35,568 bases of DNA from Chromatiales bacterium (lineage in GTDB: Bacteria > Pseudomonadota > Gammaproteobacteria > Steroidobacterales > BM003): positions 1 through 35,568 of the forward strand of contig JAOTSW010000005.1 of assembly GCA_029864735.1 (NCBI GenBank), read 5' to 3'. The notes below the pieces were generated by a model. That model ran no database searches, was not told where the DNA came from, and saw only the letters and a list, made by a program, of their open reading frames with translations. A program made the translations under genes and the position numbers. Positions 9,386 through 19,189 of this stretch are shown here, piece after piece (the first letter of the stretch is position 1; each line of letters starts with the position of its first letter).

Positions 9386-9487
9386 GCTTTCACTCGTTGT
9401 TCCATTTCTGGATGAGGTATGAACCGTCGGGTCGCAGTGTAGCCTTGCTGCCTTGGGCAGTCCATGCCGTCGAGCAGGATTTCCCGA

Positions 9488-10363
9488 CTAATCCAGCAGT
9501 TCTGTGTGTCGCACGCTGACCTGGGGGTAGTGATCACGGAAGTGTGCGGCGAGTTTCTCACACAGGAAAACCGAGCGATGACGCCCACCGGTACAGCCCA
9601 GGGCGACAGTGACGAAACTGCGGTTTTGTTCTTTCTGCCGCGCGAGACACGGTTCCAGGAAGGTCGTCAGTGAGGTGAAAAATTCCTCTACTTCGGGTGA
9701 CGAGTTCAGGAAGTCAATGATTGGCTGATCCAGGCCATTGAAATCCCGCAGTTCGTTTTCCCAATAGGGATTTGGCAAGAACCTGATGTCGAACACATAG
9801 TCGGCATCGTGTGGGAGACCGTGCTTGAACCCGAAAGATGTGAAGTTCAGTGCCATGCTGCCGGACAGCTTTTCAGAAACGCGCTCACTGATGATGCGGC
9901 GTAATTGGTGCACATTGGTGCGTGTGCTGTCGATAACCAGGTCGGCGAGATCATAGAGTGGGCCCAGCACTTGCCTCTCCGCCTTGATGGCCTCGGCCAG
10001 GCTTAATCCCTTGCGGCTCAGCGGGTGTCGGCGCCGACTCTCTGCATAGCGTTTGATGACAACGTCATCTTCGGCGTCGAGGAAAATAACATCCACCTGG
10101 GTTCCAGCCGCCTTGAGGCTGCCGATCATTTCCGGAACCTTGATCAACTCGTCCGGAAGGTTTCTTGCGTCCAGTGCTATTGCGGATTTTGTGTAGGTTG
10201 CCAGGGTGCCGCTTGCCGCCTGTTCAAGGAATGGTTGTACCAGCCCCGATGGCAGATTGTCTATGCAGTAAAAATCCAGGTCCTCCAGCATGTCCAGGGC
10301 AATACTCTTGCCCGAACCTGAAATGCCGGTTACTACAACCAACCTGATATCGGAGTGTGGCAT
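9488..10363 (-). CDS. rapZ: RNase adaptor protein RapZ (YvcJ family)
   Basis: Nucleotide-binding protein that, in E. coli, guides RNase E to the small RNA GlmZ and so controls GlmS and amino-sugar supply to the envelope. The 291-aa product has an N-terminal P-loop (GISGSGKS, residues 13-20), the DNLPSGL segment, and the conserved C-terminal RNA-binding half with CTGGRHRSV. I chose ATG 10363, which overlaps the ptsN stop codon by one base (TGATG), over the track's TTG at 10366. AGGAGG lies just upstream and TTG would be too close to it. Coupling to ptsN is clear. Whether this organism has GlmZ-like RNAs cannot be judged here. Confidence 0.95.
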   Translation of the reverse strand: MPHSDIRLVVVTGISGSGKSIALDMLEDLDFYCIDNLPSGLVQPFLEQAASGTLATYTKSAIALDARNLPDELIKVPEMIGSLKAAGTQVDVIFLDAEDDVVIKRYAESRRRHPLSRKGLSLAEAIKAERQVLGPLYDLADLVIDSTRTNVHQLRRIISERVSEKLSGSMALNFTSFGFKHGLPHDADYVFDIRFLPNPYWENELRDFNGLDQPIIDFLNSSPEVEEFFTSLTTFLEPCLARQKEQNRSFVTVALGCTGGRHRSVFLCEKLAAHFRDHYPQVSVRHTELLD

Positions 10364-10899
10364 CAAGCCTCCTCAGCGGCCTGGGACGCGTAGCTTGCCA
10401 GGATAGCCTCGTCGATGCACCTCAGCGCCGCATGCAATTCGGTACTGCTCTGGGCTTCGCGCAATGGGCATTCACCGGCGTGGTCGGAGAGCACGAGACT
10501 GGCACGTTCGAGGATTTCCCGGTGTGCCGGGGAGGGGGGTGACGGGGCGATCAACGCCAGCATCACATCCACAGCCTGGCCATCGGGGGCGTCGAAATCC
10601 ACGGGATGCATAAGGGTCACTACCGCCGCGGTGACTCTTTCCAGCTGAGGAAGTGAAGCGTGGGGCAGGGCAATACCCTCTCCCAGTCCCGTGCTGCCAA
10701 GTTTTTCTCGCTGCACCAGGGCTTCCATAACGGAGTTGGTCAGACTAAGCCGGTCAGGTGCATCGGGATCTGGTGGCAGGGTTTCGGCCAGCATTTCGCT
10801 CAGAATTTCCAGGGCGTGTTTTTTGCTGCGTGCATTGATCTTGGCCATGGCTCGGCCTGGCGTGATCAATTCAGAAAGCTTGCTCTCGATCATGTCCAT
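10363..10899 (-). CDS. ptsN: PTS-Ntr enzyme IIA (PtsN)
   Basis: Cytosolic phosphocarrier regulator of the nitrogen-related PTS; it receives phosphate from NPr and tunes potassium handling, nitrogen and envelope stress responses. The 178-aa protein is a complete EIIA (fructose/mannitol-type) domain with the phosphorylated histidine at H80 in GIALPHASL. The start is uncertain: ATG 10899 and ATG 10893 are both possible and neither has a strong ribosome site. It overlaps rapZ by one base. A terminator-like hairpin sits just upstream (10911-10936), separating it from hpf. The usual partner gene for NPr is not next to rapZ here. Confidence 0.95.
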   Translation of the reverse strand: MDMIESKLSELITPGRAMAKINARSKKHALEILSEMLAETLPPDPDAPDRLSLTNSVMEALVQREKLGSTGLGEGIALPHASLPQLERVTAAVVTLMHPVDFDAPDGQAVDVMLALIAPSPPSPAHREILERASLVLSDHAGECPLREAQSSTELHAALRCIDEAILASYASQAAEEA

Positions 10900-10910
10900 A
10901 AGCAGTCATA

Positions 10911-10936
10911 TAAAAACAAGGGGGCATGGCCCCCCT
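10911..10936 (-). terminator. Terminator-like hairpin between hpf and ptsN
   Basis: Read on the minus strand this is AGGGGG...CCCCCT pairing (six pairs, five of them G:C) around a short loop, followed by TTGTTTTTAT. That is the form of a factor-independent terminator. It lies after the hpf stop and only about 12 nt before the ptsN start, so it could end the rpoN-hpf message or act as an attenuator for ptsN-rapZ. The plus strand has no matching T run. Confidence 0.6.
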
Positions 10937-10977
10937 GCTTAAAATGTATTCCTCGGTGGTGGCGCCTTACGCCAATG

Positions 10978-11298
10978 TTACTCGTAAACCGATTTATCCA
11001 CATCCCGGGCGTGGTGATCGGAGTTCTTTTCCTTGTGTTTTCGCACCTGTCGATCCAGTTTGTCAGCCAGACCATCAATTGCTGCATACATGTCTTGTTC
11101 AATCGCGTCCGCGTAAATCTGGATGCCCCGCATACTGATCATCGCCTCTGCCTTGTGTTGGAGTTTTTCCACGGTAAGGATGCAGTTGGCGTTTACCATA
11201 TGATCGCTGTGTCGTTGAATTCTTTCCAGTTTCTCGGAGATATATCGGCGCAGCGGTGGCGTGACATTAATGTGGTGTCCAGATACGTTTACTTGCAT
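10978..11298 (-). CDS. hpf: Ribosome hibernation promoting factor, short form
   Basis: Binds the 30S decoding region and promotes 100S ribosome dimers or inactive 70S ribosomes in slow growth. The 106-aa product is the short gammaproteobacterial form; it lacks the C-terminal dimerisation domain of long HPF. It starts MQVNVSGHHINVTPPLRRYI, matching the family start, and has the basic helix segment KLDRQVRKHKEK. I took the second ATG (11298) because AAGGAG lies at better spacing (6 nt) than for the ATG at 11301. It sits 20 nt after rpoN, as in most relatives, and is followed by a terminator-like hairpin before ptsN. Confidence 0.95.
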   Translation of the reverse strand: MQVNVSGHHINVTPPLRRYISEKLERIQRHSDHMVNANCILTVEKLQHKAEAMISMRGIQIYADAIEQDMYAAIDGLADKLDRQVRKHKEKNSDHHARDVDKSVYE

Positions 11299-11318
11299 CA
11301 TTTTCTCCTTAGCGGTTA

Positions 11319-12746
11319 TTACGAGCAGCTTGCGAGCCGCTTGCGTTCGCTGGATGGCGGGATGGACATGGCTTCCCGGTACTTGGCGACGGTGCGCCTC
11401 GCTACCTGGATGCCGTCCTCGGATAGAGCCTTTGCGATCTTGTTGTCGCTCAGTGGCTTCTTGGGAGTTTCCTGCCCAATCAACTGCTTGATTCGGGCGC
11501 GAACCTCCACTGCAGAGTGCTCGCTGCCGTCATCTCCCGAGACGTGACTGGAAAAGAAATGTCTAAATTCGAAAATGCCCCTGGGGGTATGCATGTACTT
11601 GTTAGCGCTAACGCGGGAAATGGTGGATTCATGCATCCCCACTTCCTCGGCGACATCGCGTAGTACAAGCGGGCGCATGGCGACATCGCCATGATCCAGG
11701 AACTCTTGCTGTTTTTGCACAATACAGCGCGCCACCTTGACCAGGGTCTCATCCCTGATTTCCAGACTGCGTACCAGCCAGCGTGCTTCTTGCAATTGCG
11801 TCCTCAGCACTGTGTGATCAGTACCGCGTCCTATGGCGCCAGCGTAGGTCGAATTGACGCATAGTCGTGGGGCTATTGAAGAGTTGACCTCTACTACCCA
11901 CCGGTTGTCAATTTTCCTTACATAGACATCAGGAATGACGTACTGGGTTCCGCCGCCGCCGATGGTTGATCCGGGACGGGGGTGACAGGCTCGAACCAGC
12001 GCAATTGCATGATCCAGCTCTTCATCATCGCAATGCAGCTTGCGCCTCAAGGCAGTAAATTGCTGCTCTGCAACAAGCTCCAGGTTCTCGCTCGCGATGA
12101 GCCTGGCCAGCGCAAGCCCGGGGGTGTCTTTATCGAGTTGGTCTAATTGCAGACAGATCGATTCGCTCAAGTCCCGGGCCGCGATGCCGCTGGGATCAAA
12201 TTTCTGAATCAGCATCAACACGGCTTCGAGCTCATCCATCCTGGCGTCCAGGTCGGGGAGCAGCGTTTCGCGGATATCCTCCAAGTTGTCCACCAGGTAA
12301 CCATCGTCGTTAATGGCATCGATGATGGCCTGACCCATCAGTTCCTTGTTCGGATCCAACCGTTCCATTTCAAGCTGCCACAGCAAGTGGTCTTTCAAGG
12401 TGTCTGCAGTCTGGTCTGCAAGCTCCCGGTTGGGTCGGGGTTCGCCCGGGTTGTAGCCTGAGTCTGTCGAAGCGGTTACCCCGCGATCGTTCCAGTTGGC
12501 TTCAACTTCACTGAAGTCCTGCTCCGGGGTCGGTGCTTGCTCTACCTGTTCACTGGCAGGGTTTTCGTCGACCGTGGTTTCACCGGCAGGCTCCTCAACG
12601 TCCAGCATGACGTTGGTTTCCAACGCTTCCTGGATGTGGGTCTGCAATTCCATGACAGGCAGCTGCAGCAGGCGTATTGCCTGTTGCAATTGCGGCGTCA
12701 TGGTCAGTTGCTGGCCAAGCTTGAGTTGCAGGCTGGGCTTCAGCAA
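11319..12746 (-). CDS. rpoN: RNA polymerase sigma-54 factor
   Basis: Alternative sigma factor for nitrogen, motility and other genes; it needs AAA+ activators to open promoters. The 475-aa protein shows the Gln/Leu-rich activator-contact region I (MTPQLQQAIRLLQLP), an acidic region II (about 60-110), the core-binding and helix-turn-helix parts, and the RpoN box ARRTVAKYRE near residues 449-458. The start is TTG at 12746 with GGAG six nt upstream. An in-frame TAG lies two codons before it, so no longer start is possible, and the start aligns with Pseudomonas RpoN (MKPSL...). It is 98 nt downstream of lptB. The TTG start may keep its level low. Confidence 0.97.
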   Translation of the reverse strand: MLKPSLQLKLGQQLTMTPQLQQAIRLLQLPVMELQTHIQEALETNVMLDVEEPAGETTVDENPASEQVEQAPTPEQDFSEVEANWNDRGVTASTDSGYNPGEPRPNRELADQTADTLKDHLLWQLEMERLDPNKELMGQAIIDAINDDGYLVDNLEDIRETLLPDLDARMDELEAVLMLIQKFDPSGIAARDLSESICLQLDQLDKDTPGLALARLIASENLELVAEQQFTALRRKLHCDDEELDHAIALVRACHPRPGSTIGGGGTQYVIPDVYVRKIDNRWVVEVNSSIAPRLCVNSTYAGAIGRGTDHTVLRTQLQEARWLVRSLEIRDETLVKVARCIVQKQQEFLDHGDVAMRPLVLRDVAEEVGMHESTISRVSANKYMHTPRGIFEFRHFFSSHVSGDDGSEHSAVEVRARIKQLIGQETPKKPLSDNKIAKALSEDGIQVARRTVAKYREAMSIPPSSERKRLASCS

Positions 12747-12844
12747 GAACTACTCCATTGTGTCATGTGCGTTTTGCGGGTCATCACTACTTGGTGTACC
12801 CCTGTTTAATAACTCGTGCAACTTCCTGCCCGGCAGACCCGCGC

Positions 12845-13570
12845 CTAGAGCCGGAAATCCTCGCCCAGGTAGACTTCCCGTACACTCCGATTAGCGACAA
12901 TTTCTTCGGGTTTGCCTTTGGCGATTACGTTGCCATCACTGAGAATGTAGGCATGTTCGCAAATGCCCAGTGTTTCTCGAACGTTATGATCGGTAATGAG
13001 AACGCCAATCTTGCGTTCGGTCAGGTGGTGGATAATGCGCTGAATGTCTATTACGGAAATCGGGTCAACGCCGGCAAAAGGCTCATCAAGCAGCACGAAT
13101 TGGGGGTCCGCCGCCAGTGCCCGGGCAATTTCCACCCGTCTGCGTTCGCCGCCGGACAGGGCAATGCCCTGACTGTTGCGTAAATGGCCGATATGTAACT
13201 CTTCCATCAGTTCTTCCTGCCTGCGCTCCCGTTCGGCCTGGTCCAGGCCCGGTCGGGTTTCAAGGATAGCCATGATGTTGTCGGCTACCGTCATGCTCCG
13301 AAAAACCGACGCTTCCTGGGGCAAATAGCCCAGGCCCAGGCGGGCGCGTCGATGCATCGGCAGGTTGGTCAGGTCGGCGTCGTCCAGGTGAATGCTTCCC
13401 CGGTCGCAGGGGATGAGGCCGACAATCATGTAAAAAGCGGTGGTCTTGCCTGCTCCGTTCGGGCCCAGCAGACCGACAACCTCGCCACTGCGTAGCTCAA
13501 GGGACACGCTTTTTACTACCTGTCGTGCGCCGAAGCGTTTCGAGATGTCAGTAACTTTCAGAGTGCTCAT
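12845..13570 (-). CDS. lptB: LPS export ABC ATPase LptB
   Basis: Cytosolic ATPase of the LptB2FG transporter that extracts lipopolysaccharide from the inner membrane and drives it along the Lpt bridge. The 241-aa protein has Walker [10 protein letters not shown] (residues 36-44), the Q-loop region, the ABC signature LSGGERRR and Walker [14 protein letters not shown]. The length is that of the family. The ATG overlaps the lptA stop by four bases (ATGA), so translation is coupled. LptF and LptG are encoded outside the window. Identification is secure. Confidence 0.97.
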   Translation of the reverse strand: MSTLKVTDISKRFGARQVVKSVSLELRSGEVVGLLGPNGAGKTTAFYMIVGLIPCDRGSIHLDDADLTNLPMHRRARLGLGYLPQEASVFRSMTVADNIMAILETRPGLDQAERERRQEELMEELHIGHLRNSQGIALSGGERRRVEIARALAADPQFVLLDEPFAGVDPISVIDIQRIIHHLTERKIGVLITDHNVRETLGICEHAYILSDGNVIAKGKPEEIVANRSVREVYLGEDFRL

Positions 13571-14253
13571 TGCCGCTCAGGTGTCTCCGGTTCCTCTTCT
13601 TCCTCGGGGATGTCTGGCTGCTCAGCTGGAGGCGAGGTCTTTTCAGAGAGTTGTTCAAGACTGTCAGGAGTAATGACTATGCGTACCCTTTCTCCTGTCG
13701 CATCGCTGGAACTGGCGACAACGCGTTCTTCGTTGATGCTGTAAGTGAGGATGCTTCCGTGGATTTCCTTGCCCGACTGACTCAGTGAAGCTTGATCGGA
13801 CAGGCGAAGGATTCCGTTATCGGCCTCGTACTCCAGCAAGCGGCCCCGTCCCTCGGTGATGCTCTGGTCAGTCTCGACCTGGCGGAATTCGGCAGGCTGG
13901 CCCTGGATGATTGCTGACACCAGGCGGTAGCCGGAGAAAGTCATGACTGCCTTGTCCGCCAGAATGCTGGAATTACTCATGCGGATCTTGACCTTGCCGG
14001 TGAACTCCCACTCACTGTTAGCGAAATCCAGGGTGGAGGCCACCGCTTCCTCGGCTTCGATGCCCAGATCGCCCTGGGAAATATTCACACCGCGAAAAAT
14101 CAGTCGGTCGTTGCGGCGATCTATGTCAGAGGAATCAGCATCCAGTTCGATGGGTAGCCGGGAACCGGTCAGCACGCCCCACGCCGGGCCTGAGCTCGCG
14201 GCCGCCAGCAAAAAGATTGCTGTAATTGTCAGATTACGGAGTGAAATTGCCAT
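13567..14253 (-). CDS. lptA: LPS transport periplasmic protein LptA
   Basis: Periplasmic beta-jellyroll protein that forms the bridge carrying LPS from LptC to LptD. The 228-aa product has a signal peptide (about 1-26, ...SSGPAWG). The OstA/LptA fold starts near [30 protein letters not shown] and includes [14 protein letters not shown]. The protein is longer than E. coli LptA (185 aa) mainly through a C-terminal tail rich in Pro and Glu ([14 protein letters not shown]). The start overlaps lptC by 20 nt, and the end overlaps lptB by four. Confidence 0.94.
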   Translation of the reverse strand: MAISLRNLTITAIFLLAAASSGPAWGVLTGSRLPIELDADSSDIDRRNDRLIFRGVNISQGDLGIEAEEAVASTLDFANSEWEFTGKVKIRMSNSSILADKAVMTFSGYRLVSAIIQGQPAEFRQVETDQSITEGRGRLLEYEADNGILRLSDQASLSQSGKEIHGSILTYSINEERVVASSSDATGERVRIVITPDSLEQLSEKTSPPAEQPDIPEEEEEPETPERQ

Positions 14254-14788
14254 GTACCTTTGATTGTAGTTCTACCCTGTCTTCATTGAAATACGCACGC
14301 ATTCCAACCGCTGTCAGTTGCTGTTGGCCAAAGCGAATAATGACCAGGTCACTGGTTTCGGCTATTTTTTCCTGGGTCAGCAAGCGCATGCTTTGAGATT
14401 CCAGGCTGAATGTCGGGTCGGGCTGGTCGCGAACCGCCCTGACTCCGCCGTTAAGCTGAATATAGCTCTGGTCCGCCGGAATGGTTCCCGTATCTGCCTT
14501 GACCAGCCAGGGTGGGCCACCCCCGTCTTTCAGGGTCAGGTCGATGACCGTGGCGTCGAAGCTGTGTTGAGCGAGATTCTGATCGATACGCTCGGCTTTC
14601 AGGATGTACTCCGGCGAGCCATCTTCGCTGGTGCCATGGATTACGGCGTCGCGCAGATAAAACCCCCGCTTTGGTTCCTTGAGGTCACGTCCCGATATGC
14701 CATCTTCTTCTTTAGACAGGCTTTGGGCCAGCCACCAACTCGCGGCTACCGCAAAACTTAGAACAATGACGTAAATCAGGTTGCGCAT
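14234..14788 (-). CDS. lptC: LPS export protein LptC
   Basis: Inner-membrane-anchored periplasmic member of the Lpt bridge; it accepts LPS from LptB2FG and hands it to LptA. The 184-aa protein has one N-terminal membrane segment (about residues 4-24, LIYVIVLSFAVAASWWLAQSL). A beta-jellyroll domain follows, with features such as GTSEDGSPEYILKAERIDQ and GTIPADQSYIQLNGGVRAVRDQ. It starts two nt after the kdsC stop and overlaps lptA by 20 nt. Order kdsC-lptC-lptA-lptB is the conserved one. Confidence 0.94.
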   Translation of the reverse strand: MRNLIYVIVLSFAVAASWWLAQSLSKEEDGISGRDLKEPKRGFYLRDAVIHGTSEDGSPEYILKAERIDQNLAQHSFDATVIDLTLKDGGGPPWLVKADTGTIPADQSYIQLNGGVRAVRDQPDPTFSLESQSMRLLTQEKIAETSDLVIIRFGQQQLTAVGMRAYFNEDRVELQSKVHGNFTP

Positions 14789-14790
14789 GC

Positions 14791-15282
14791 TTATTGATCT
14801 GTTTCGTTGAGGAGCATGTCGCAGAATTCTCGCACCGCGCCGTGTCCACCGGCGGCCCGGGTAACGATACTGGCGGCGGAACGAATTTCCGGGGCTCCGT
14901 CGGAAACCGTCACCGGCAGTCCCACCTTCTGCATTACCTCCAGATCCGGCAGGTCGTCACCCATGTAGGCGACGTTTTCCAGGGAAATGTCGAGTTGCTC
15001 AAGCAGGGCCAGGAGCACCTTGAGCTTGTCCTTGCAGCCCTGGAATACGTGCTGCACGCCCAGTTCAGCCATGCGGTGTTCCACGGCCGTGGCATTTCGA
15101 CCGGAAATGATCGCCACCTGGCGTCCGGAGGCCATCAGGCGTTTCACGCCGTGGCCGTCCCGGGTATGAAAGGTTTTGTATTCCTCTCCCTGGGGGCCGA
15201 TGAGAATGCGCCCGTCAGTGAATACCCCGTCCACGTCGAAGACCACCAGGGCGACAGAAGAGAGGTCAGAGATTTGCGGCAT
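14791..15282 (-). CDS. kdsC: 3-deoxy-D-manno-octulosonate 8-phosphate phosphatase KdsC
   Basis: Cytosolic HAD phosphatase that makes Kdo from Kdo-8-phosphate for the LPS inner core. The product is 163 aa from ATG 15282, with HAD motif I FDVDGVFTDG (Asp16, Asp18), motif II IISGRN, and motif III/IV GDDLPDLEVM. It is the compact tetrameric type without a cap domain. The track start (15372, 193 aa) adds 30 low-complexity Pro-rich residues and is unlikely; ATG 15282 has AAGGA upstream and begins at the family start. The 105-nt gap after kdsD may hold a weak promoter (see rejected list). Confidence 0.95.
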   Translation of the reverse strand: MPQISDLSSVALVVFDVDGVFTDGRILIGPQGEEYKTFHTRDGHGVKRLMASGRQVAIISGRNATAVEHRMAELGVQHVFQGCKDKLKVLLALLEQLDISLENVAYMGDDLPDLEVMQKVGLPVTVSDGAPEIRSAASIVTRAAGGHGAVREFCDMLLNETDQ

Positions 15283-15387
15283 GCTGTATTTCCTTGGTCT
15301 GGACGGGCATGGTCCCGGCTGCGGGATACTTCCGGGTAGTGTAGCCTCAGTTTCGCTTGCTTGTCCCGGCATTGCGCCAGGACGGCG

Positions 15388-16368
15388 TTACATCACCCCG
15401 GCACGCAGCAGGTCATGAATGTGCAGCACGCCAACCAGTTCATCCGACTCGTCAATTACCAGCAAGGAGGTGATCTTGTGGGTTTGCATCATCCGCACCG
15501 CCTCGGCAGCCAGTAATTCGGGCGCGATGGTGTGGCCGCGAGGGGTCATTACATCCCGCATCAGTGTTGTGCGCAAATCCAGGGAGTCATCAATGGCGCG
15601 GCGGAGGTCACCGTCGGTGAAGACGCCTTCAAAATGGTTGTCTTCGCCGAACACCGTAGTCATGCCGAGGCCTTTCCTGCTCATTTCCAGCAGACCCTCA
15701 CTCAGAGGCTTGTTCGCCTGAATGCGGGGAACCTGGTCGCCTGAGTGCATCAAGTCTCCCACGTGCAGCAACAAGCGTCGTCCGAGGCTTCCGCTGGGAT
15801 GGGAGCGGGCGAAGTCCTCTTCGGTGAATCCGCGAGCTTCCAGCAGCGCGACGGCCAGGGCATCGCCCAGGGCCAGTGTCGCCGTCGTGCTGGCAGTGGG
15901 AGCCAGGTTCAGGGGGCAGGCTTCCTCGGCCACGCTGACATCCAGGTTCACATCTGCCACCTTGGACAGGGTCGACGTGGGTTTGCCCGTCATGCTGATC
16001 AGTTTCACACCCAGGCGCTTTATCATGGGCAGGATGGTTATGAGTTCGGTGGTTTCCCCGGAATTGGAAATAGCCAGGACTACATCCGGCCCGGTAATCA
16101 TTCCCAGGTCGCCGTGGCTTGCTTCGCCCGGGTGAACGAAAAACGCCGGGCTTCCGGTACTGGCCAGGGTCGCGGCAATCTTGCTTCCGATATGGCCGGA
16201 TTTTCCCATTCCGATTACTACGATCCTGCCACGGCATTCCAGGCAGATTTCGCAGGCCCGGACAAACTTATCGTCAATCCGGTCCATTAAAACAGTCACC
16301 GCACGGGCTTCGGTCTCCAGCACATTGCGGGCAAGTGATTTGATTCGGTCTTGATCTTTTATAGGCAT
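15388..16368 (-). CDS. kdsD: D-arabinose 5-phosphate isomerase KdsD
   Basis: Cytosolic isomerase turning ribulose 5-phosphate into arabinose 5-phosphate, the first step of Kdo synthesis. The 326-aa protein has an N-terminal SIS domain (VVIGMGKSGHIGSKIAATLASTG, HPGEASHGDLGM, AISNSGETTE, and AEEACPLNLAPTASTT). Two C-terminal CBS domains (about 205-325) end in HIHDLLRAGVM, as in E. coli KdsD (328 aa). ATG 16368 is preferred to the track's GTG at 16377 because only it has a usable GGTG site; support is modest. It lies 57 nt after yrbG on the same strand. Confidence 0.95.
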   Translation of the reverse strand: MPIKDQDRIKSLARNVLETEARAVTVLMDRIDDKFVRACEICLECRGRIVVIGMGKSGHIGSKIAATLASTGSPAFFVHPGEASHGDLGMITGPDVVLAISNSGETTELITILPMIKRLGVKLISMTGKPTSTLSKVADVNLDVSVAEEACPLNLAPTASTTATLALGDALAVALLEARGFTEEDFARSHPSGSLGRRLLLHVGDLMHSGDQVPRIQANKPLSEGLLEMSRKGLGMTTVFGEDNHFEGVFTDGDLRRAIDDSLDLRTTLMRDVMTPRGHTIAPELLAAEAVRMMQTHKITSLLVIDESDELVGVLHIHDLLRAGVM

Positions 16369-16425
16369 TGCTTGCACCGGGAATCACGGGGGTCCTGATC
16401 AATTCGTTTTTCCGGTTGCCCGGAA

Positions 16426-17391
16426 TTACAGCGTGTAGTTGAAAGTGTAGTAGTGATATGCGGCGAACGCGATCACCAGGCAAAGTCCTTCAATCCGGTT
16501 GATCTTGCCTCGTCCGCTGAAGTCATAGGTCAGGGCGAATACCACCAGGGTCATTGCAATCATCACCGGGAGATGGAAGCTCATGATTTTGGGTTGCAGC
16601 CCGATCGGGTGGATGGCTGCGGCGGGTCCCAGCACTGCCAGGGTATTGAACATGTTGGAGCCGATCACGTTGCCAATAGCCAGGCCATGCTCGTTCTTCA
16701 TCGCGCTGACGACGGTTACCGCCAATTCCGGGAGGCTGGTTCCGACGGCGACGATGGTCAGGCCGATGATCACATCGCTGATGCCCACTGCCCGGGCGAT
16801 TTCCTCGGCGCCCCAGACCAGCATGTTGGCTCCTGCCAACAGCACTATCAGGCCCAGGACCAACGAGATAACCGCGGACCGCATGGTTACATTTGTGGGG
16901 ATTTCTTCCTCGAACTCCTGGCGGATCGGGTCAGTGGCCGCCGAACGGAAACCGAGTTTTGTGATCCAGTACATCAGCAACCCAAGGCCGCCGATCAATA
17001 CATAACCATCGTTGCGCCCCAGGTCTCCGTCCATGCAGAGCATGGCTGCCAGCAGGGTGACGGCCAGCAGCGCGGGAATTTCCCGGCGCAAGGTTGCCGA
17101 TTCAAGGTGGATCGGGCTCACTACCGCCGTGACTCCGAGAACCAATCCGATATTCGCGATGTTCGAGCCAATTGCGTTTCCGATAGCCAGACCGGGCGCT
17201 GCCTGCAATGACGCGGTTATCGATACCAGTACTTCGGGGAGCGAGGTTGCGAAACTGACGATGGTCAGGCCAATCATCAGCGGCGACACGCCCAGGTTTC
17301 GGGCCGCCGCTCCGGCGCCATGTACGAACCGGTCTGCGCCCCACACGAGCAGCAGAAATCCGGCCAGCGTGGCAGTAGCAAAGATCAGCAC
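16426..17391 (-). CDS. yrbG: CaCA-family Na+/Ca2+ exchanger-like protein (YrbG)
   Basis: Inner-membrane cation/Ca2+ antiporter-like protein. The 321-aa sequence is very hydrophobic with about ten helices and has the two inverted alpha repeats of the family: GLTIVSFATSLPEVLVS...AIGNAIGSNIANIG and GLTIVAVGTSLPELAVT...AIGNVIGSNMFNTLA. The start is GTG at 17391, with AGGAGG ten nt upstream. It is the first gene of the long minus-strand array leading into kdsD-kdsC-lptCAB, the place it holds in E. coli. The ion moved and direction are not settled for this subfamily. Confidence 0.93.
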   Translation of the reverse strand: MLIFATATLAGFLLLVWGADRFVHGAGAAARNLGVSPLMIGLTIVSFATSLPEVLVSITASLQAAPGLAIGNAIGSNIANIGLVLGVTAVVSPIHLESATLRREIPALLAVTLLAAMLCMDGDLGRNDGYVLIGGLGLLMYWITKLGFRSAATDPIRQEFEEEIPTNVTMRSAVISLVLGLIVLLAGANMLVWGAEEIARAVGISDVIIGLTIVAVGTSLPELAVTVVSAMKNEHGLAIGNVIGSNMFNTLAVLGPAAAIHPIGLQPKIMSFHLPVMIAMTLVVFALTYDFSGRGKINRIEGLCLVIAFAAYHYYTFNYTL

Positions 17392-17603
17392 TTCTGCGCA
17401 CCCTCCTGAAATCTGCCTGGCTCAGGGCATCGATATTCGGCTAGGAAACAGTTGAAATTGTTTGTGGGCCTTCGTTTCATCATTATTTATCGGCTCTTTA
17501 AATGTGGCCGGTTTTTGCTATTCCTGAGAATCATACACGTTAGAGCAGGGAAGCTGTGAAGGTCTTTTAACCACAAGGGCCCACGGGGGCGTGAAATTTT
17601 AGA

Positions 17604-17609
17604 TACAAT
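17604..17609 (+). promoter_or_regulatory. Possible -10 element for ibaG-murA
   Basis: TACAAT in the divergent yrbG/ibaG gap, 57 nt before the ibaG start, resembles a sigma-70 -10 box. The region 17 nt upstream has no good -35 match, so this is a weak call. The rest of the 274-nt gap (17392-17665) shows no ORF. Confidence 0.3.
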
Positions 17610-17665
17610 CCTGCTCCCGATTGACAGTCCCGGGACGTTGATACCGGAGTACGACGGAGAGCAGA

Positions 17666-19184
<1,519 letters not shown>

Positions 19185-19189
19185 CCGCC

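Noticed and set aside
10660-11547. 295-aa plus-strand ORF over ptsN, hpf and rpoN
   Set aside because: It is antisense to three certain genes and has no recognisable domain.
12793-12821. Possible rpoN promoter on the minus strand (TTGCAC, 17 nt, TACACC)
   Set aside because: The -10 hexamer is too far from consensus to call, though a separate rpoN promoter here would be reasonable.
15338-15367. Possible kdsC promoter on the minus strand (GGGACA, 18 nt, TACACT)
   Set aside because: The -35 match is poor and the gap between kdsD and kdsC is short; kept only as a weak possibility for an internal promoter driving kdsC-lptCAB.
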